Assembly: GCA_963843255.1 (NCBI GenBank)
Contig: CAWJJQ010000010.1
Coordinates: 124,001 to 188,000, forward strand
DNA: 64,000 nucleotides
Source of the DNA: Bog-159 sp963843255
GTDB lineage: Bacteria > Acidobacteriota > Terriglobia > Bryobacterales > Bryobacteraceae
Reading direction: 5' to 3'
Under the pieces are notes generated by a model. That model searched no databases, was not told where the DNA came from, and saw nothing but the letters and a program-made list of their open reading frames with translations. Shown here in pieces: positions 61,087-64,000 of the stretch (its first letter is position 1; each line of letters starts with the position of its first letter). The position numbers and the translations under genes are program-made.

Positions 61087-62565
61087 ATGACCGAACATGC
61101 GGTAGTGATCGCCGGAGCCGGTCCTACGGGAATGATGCTCGCGGGTGAGTTGGCGTTGGCGGGCATCGACGTCGCCATCGTCGAGCGGCGCCCGAACGCG
61201 GACCTCGTCGGCTCGCGCGCGCGCGGTCTGCATGCCCGCACCATCGAGGTTCTCGATCAGCGCGGGATCGCCGATCGCTTCCTCTCGCAGGGCCAGCCGA
61301 TGCAGGTCACGGGATTTGCCCTCATCCCGCTGGACATCAGCGATTTTCCCACCCGTCACAACTACGGGCTCGCTCTCCTCCAGAAGCATTTCGAACGCAT
61401 CCTGGCCGGCTGGATCGAAGAGTTGGCCGTACCGGTCTATCGCGATCGCGACGTCACCGGCTTCACGCAGGACGACACCGGCGTCGACGTCGAGTTGTCC
61501 AACAGCCAGCCGCTGCGGGCCAAATATCTCATCGGGTGCGACGGCGGACGCAGTCTGGTCCGTAAAACATCCGGCATCGCATTCCCCGGCTGGGACCCCA
61601 CCATCAGCCACCTGATCGCCGAGGTCGAGCTGGCCGGCGAGCCCGCATGGGGAATCCGCAACGACGCCGTCGGTTTGCATGTTCTGACTAAGTCTGCCAG
61701 CGGCGGCCCCGTGCAGGTCCTGGTGACCGAACAGCAGCTCGGCGGCAACGGCGAACCTACCCTTCGTGATCTCAGCGAGGCGCTCATCGCCGTATATGGG
61801 ACGGACTACGGGGTTCACAGTCCGGCTTGGATCTCCCGGTTCAACGATGCGGCCCGGCAGGCTGCCACCTATCGCGACCGCCGGATCCTGCTGGCCGGCG
61901 ACGCCGCGCACGTGCATTACCCGGCCGGCGGACAAGGTCTCAATCTCGGCGTTCAGGATGCTGTGAACCTGGGATGGAAGCTGGCCCAGGTGGTCAAGGG
62001 GACGTCGCCCGAATGCCTGCTGGACACCTATCAGGCCGAGCGCCACCCCGTCGCCGCCCGGGTCCTCCGGAAGACGCTGGCACAAGTCGCCCTGCGCCGC
62101 CCGGACGATCGCTCCAAAGCTGCATGGGAGGTCGTTTCCGATCTCCTCCAGATGGACGAGCCCCGCAAACGGTTCGCCGCCATGATGTCCGGTCTGGATA
62201 TACAGTACGCCATTCATTACGACCTCGGCGAGGCGCACCCCTTGCTCGGCCGCCGCATGCCCGATCTTGACCTGGTCACCGCCGGCGGCCCGCTACGGGT
62301 CTTCACCACGCTGCACCATGCCCGGCCCGTGCTCTTCAATTTCGGTGAGCTTGGCGGCCTCGACATCGCTCCCTGGGCGGATCGCGTTCAATTGATCGAC
62401 GCCCGGTACACCGGCGCGTGGGAGCTTCCCGCCATCGGGGCGGTCGCGGCGCCCACCGCCGTTCTGGTTCGCCCCGACGGATATGTAGCCTGGGTAGGAG
62501 ACCTGAACCGGATTGGGCTCGATGACGCGCTAACCACCTGGTTCGGACCCCCTCGGGCAACTTAG
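61087..62565 (+). CDS. FAD-dependent monooxygenase, rifampicin-monooxygenase-like
   Basis: 492-residue class A flavoprotein monooxygenase. FAD-binding GxGxxG is in VIAGAGPTGMMLAGELALAG; IVERR at 35-39; DG motif in LIGCDGGRSLVRKTSGIAFP; GD motif in ILLAGDAAHVHYPAGGQGLN. The C-terminal thioredoxin-like part ends LTTWFGPPRA, as in RIFMO/Rox. Fits aromatic polyketide or rifamycin hydroxylation; the real substrate is not known. It has GGGAGGAG before ATG 61087 and three copies of a palindrome upstream. Confidence 0.85.
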   Translation: MTEHAVVIAGAGPTGMMLAGELALAGIDVAIVERRPNADLVGSRARGLHARTIEVLDQRGIADRFLSQGQPMQVTGFALIPLDISDFPTRHNYGLALLQKHFERILAGWIEELAVPVYRDRDVTGFTQDDTGVDVELSNSQPLRAKYLIGCDGGRSLVRKTSGIAFPGWDPTISHLIAEVELAGEPAWGIRNDAVGLHVLTKSASGGPVQVLVTEQQLGGNGEPTLRDLSEALIAVYGTDYGVHSPAWISRFNDAARQAATYRDRRILLAGDAAHVHYPAGGQGLNLGVQDAVNLGWKLAQVVKGTSPECLLDTYQAERHPVAARVLRKTLAQVALRRPDDRSKAAWEVVSDLLQMDEPRKRFAAMMSGLDIQYAIHYDLGEAHPLLGRRMPDLDLVTAGGPLRVFTTLHHARPVLFNFGELGGLDIAPWADRVQLIDARYTGAWELPAIGAVAAPTAVLVRPDGYVAWVGDLNRIGLDDALTTWFGPPRAT

Positions 62566-62722
62566 TCACACCTGCGCCCAAAAATCCCTAACCCCTACCC
62601 GCTCACGGTGATCTCCTCCACCCGCTCACCCGCGACCACCCGTCCGCCGCGCACTCGCCTGATAGCCTGAACCTGGAGCAAGCCACCGCGCGGATCACCC
62701 GCCGTAGCTTCGTTCGGAACAT

Positions 62723-63370
62723 ATGTCCAGTCAAGCAAAAATCAATGCAAGTCGCGCCAATGCGCGCAAATCTACCGGCCCGCGCACCGCCGCCGGCAAG
62801 TCCGCCAGCCGCGACAACGCCTATAAGCATGGGATGCGCGCCCGCAACCCCGTCGCTCCCGGAGAAGACCAGGCCGCTTTCGACGCCCGCCTCGCCCAAC
62901 TCCGCGCCGAATTCGCTCCCAGCACCCCGAGTGAGGACCTCCTCGTCCAACAGGCCGCCGACGCCAGTTGGCGCCGCGAACGCCTCATCGGCATCGAAGC
63001 CGCTCTCCTTGGCGAGGATCCTATCGACCCCGCCGAACTCGAACGCGTCTCCCGCTGGCACGTGCGCATGGAGAATTGTTTCTTCAAGGCGTACAAAGAA
63101 TTGCAGCGTCTGGTCCAACTCCGCAAAGAAGAGCGCGCCCAAGACGCCGCCCCAAAATCCACCCCGAAATCCGCCCCGAAATCCGCCCCGTCCGACCCGC
63201 TGCACACCGGCGAACAGTGCGTCTACTGGTGGGACCCTGTAACCAACAAACGGCAGCAGATCGCCGGTCCCCCGCAGGAATACGACCCCGCCCGTGAAAT
63301 CGGCCCCCACAAAAACAACATCCCGTACTCCGATCCCGCACCCAGCCATTCCAATCGCCGCAAATTCTAA
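62723..63370 (+). CDS. Conserved acidobacterial protein, AKINASRANARKSTGPRT family
   Basis: 215 residues, soluble, unknown function. The start SSQAKINASRANARKSTGPR and GKSASRDNAYKHGMRARNPV are a family signature common in Acidobacteria and Planctomycetes. The middle is helical (RRERLIGIEAALLGEDPID); the C-terminus has a PKSxPKS repeat and a Pro-rich tail. No metal or catalytic motif. The 62566-62722 gap before it is featureless. Confidence 0.75.
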   Translation: MSSQAKINASRANARKSTGPRTAAGKSASRDNAYKHGMRARNPVAPGEDQAAFDARLAQLRAEFAPSTPSEDLLVQQAADASWRRERLIGIEAALLGEDPIDPAELERVSRWHVRMENCFFKAYKELQRLVQLRKEERAQDAAPKSTPKSAPKSAPSDPLHTGEQCVYWWDPVTNKRQQIAGPPQEYDPAREIGPHKNNIPYSDPAPSHSNRRKF

Positions 63371-63382
63371 GCCCTCCCACCA

Positions 63383-63398
63383 ATCTCAAAACTGAGAT
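63383..63398. promoter_or_regulatory. Palindrome overlapping -10, candidate autoregulatory operator
   Basis: ATCTCA-AAAC-TGAGAT is a perfect inverted repeat whose last base begins a TATAAT (63398-63403) 12 bases before the XRE-cupin start codon. An XRE regulator binding there would repress its own gene. Confidence 0.55.
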
Positions 63399-63415
63399 AT
63401 AATCCCGAAATAGAG

Positions 63416-64000
63416 ATGAGGGCCCAAACCGTAACTCCTCCTCCCGTCCCGCCCCCCGCCCCCATCGACCGCCGCATCGCGCGCCGCCTCGCCGCCCTCC
63501 GTGCCGAACGCGCCTGGACCCTCGCCGCCCTCGCCGCCCGCACCGGCATCAGCCGCGCCACCCTCTCCCGCCTCGAGCGATGTGAACTGAGCCCCACCGC
63601 CGCCATGCTCAACCAGCTCTGCGCCCAATACGGCTGGACCGCCTCCCGCCTCATGGCCGAAGCTGAAACCGGCCCACCCACCGTCGTCCGCGCCGCCGAA
63701 CAGATCACCTGGCAGGACCCCGAAACCGGCTACATCCGCCGCATGCTCTCGCCCCCCCACCCCCACCTCAAGGGCGAACTCGTCGAGGTCACTCTCCCCC
63801 CCGGCGCGCCCGTGTCTTATCATGTCTCCCCGCTGCCTGGCCTGGAGCATCATATTTGCGTGCTCCAAGGCGTGCTCTCTCTCGAAATCGAGGGCCACGC
63901 CTACCGCCTCGCCAAGGGCGACTGCGTGCGCTATCTGCTCTCCGGACCGTCCCGCTTCGCCTGCGCCGGCAACCGGCCCGTCCGCTATCTCATCGCCCTG
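63416..64000 (+). CDS. XRE-family regulator with cupin domain (3' end outside window)
   Basis: At least 195 residues. N-terminal XRE helix-turn-helix: RIARRLAALRAERAWTLAAL then ARTGISRATLSRLERCELSP. C-terminal cupin: PPGAPVSYHVSPLPGLEHHI and VLQGVLSLEIEGHAYRLAKG, with the small-molecule barrel seen in MarR/PuuR-like regulators. Cut by the right edge. A palindrome overlaps its -10 box. Confidence 0.85.
   Translation, partial: MRAQTVTPPPVPPPAPIDRRIARRLAALRAERAWTLAALAARTGISRATLSRLERCELSPTAAMLNQLCAQYGWTASRLMAEAETGPPTVVRAAEQITWQDPETGYIRRMLSPPHPHLKGELVEVTLPPGAPVSYHVSPLPGLEHHICVLQGVLSLEIEGHAYRLAKGDCVRYLLSGPSRFACAGNRPVRYLIAL

Overview
The window looks like a high-GC acidobacterial chromosome, most likely from the Solibacter/Bryobacter group. 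The evidence is taxonomic flavour in the proteins: two extracellular proteins end in the TIGR03437-type C-terminal domain typical of Solibacter, there is a carboxypeptidase-regulatory TonB receptor, a two-heme cytochrome of the photosynthetic-reaction-centre type, an 'AKINASRANARKSTGPRT' family protein, and many small Lys/Ala-rich DNA-binding-like proteins. No 16S or marker phylogeny was run, so this is inference.

Layout. 1-20.5 kb is mostly cell-envelope and carbon metabolism: lytic transglycosylase (cut by the left edge), OprB-type porin, cytochrome c, an old-yellow-enzyme oxidoreductase coupled to an MFS carrier, YceI, S4 RNA-binding protein, xylose isomerase, secreted beta-propeller and CHRD/TIGR03437 proteins, glycerol kinase and a TonB receptor. 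20.6-24 kb holds three regulators (NtrC-type, NarL-type, TrmB-type). 24-37 kb holds a TPR-redoxin protein, a PspC protein, a ParE-type toxin-antitoxin pair, thiC, an ECF sigma factor (frameshifted) coupled to a membrane Ser/Thr kinase, a LytTR/LytS two-component pair, a glycosyltransferase and a patatin.

38.0-43.2 kb is a complete csm1-csm2-csm3-csm4-csm5 operon, a type III-A CRISPR effector. Csm1 has no HD nuclease domain but keeps GGDD, csm4 carries an in-frame minisatellite, and no CRISPR array, cas6, csm6 or cas1/cas2 is seen. 43-55.4 kb is again housekeeping: alpha/beta hydrolases, PBP4-type carboxypeptidase, MFS, methyltransferase-like protein, L31 with an unusual leader, an ECF sigma/anti-sigma/Spy-like operon, and a dehydrogenase-esterase pair whose junction was rearranged by a 96-bp repeat. 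55.4-57.9 kb is a decayed, lower-GC island with two tRNA-like genes, an IS1-type remnant and several broken genes. 58-64 kb has a frameshifted secreted TIGR03437 protein, a three-fold tandem repeat carrying a palindrome, a rifampicin-monooxygenase-like flavoprotein, and an XRE-cupin regulator cut by the right edge.

Four kinds of repeat recur: a 96-bp palindromic unit that is exactly 32 codons long, a twin-hairpin placed just behind stop codons, a GTCTCCGCGTC low-complexity element that occurs both between genes and inside csm4, and a CATCCGTG element. Several otherwise intact genes differ from an open frame by exactly one extra base, which could be assembly error or recent decay.
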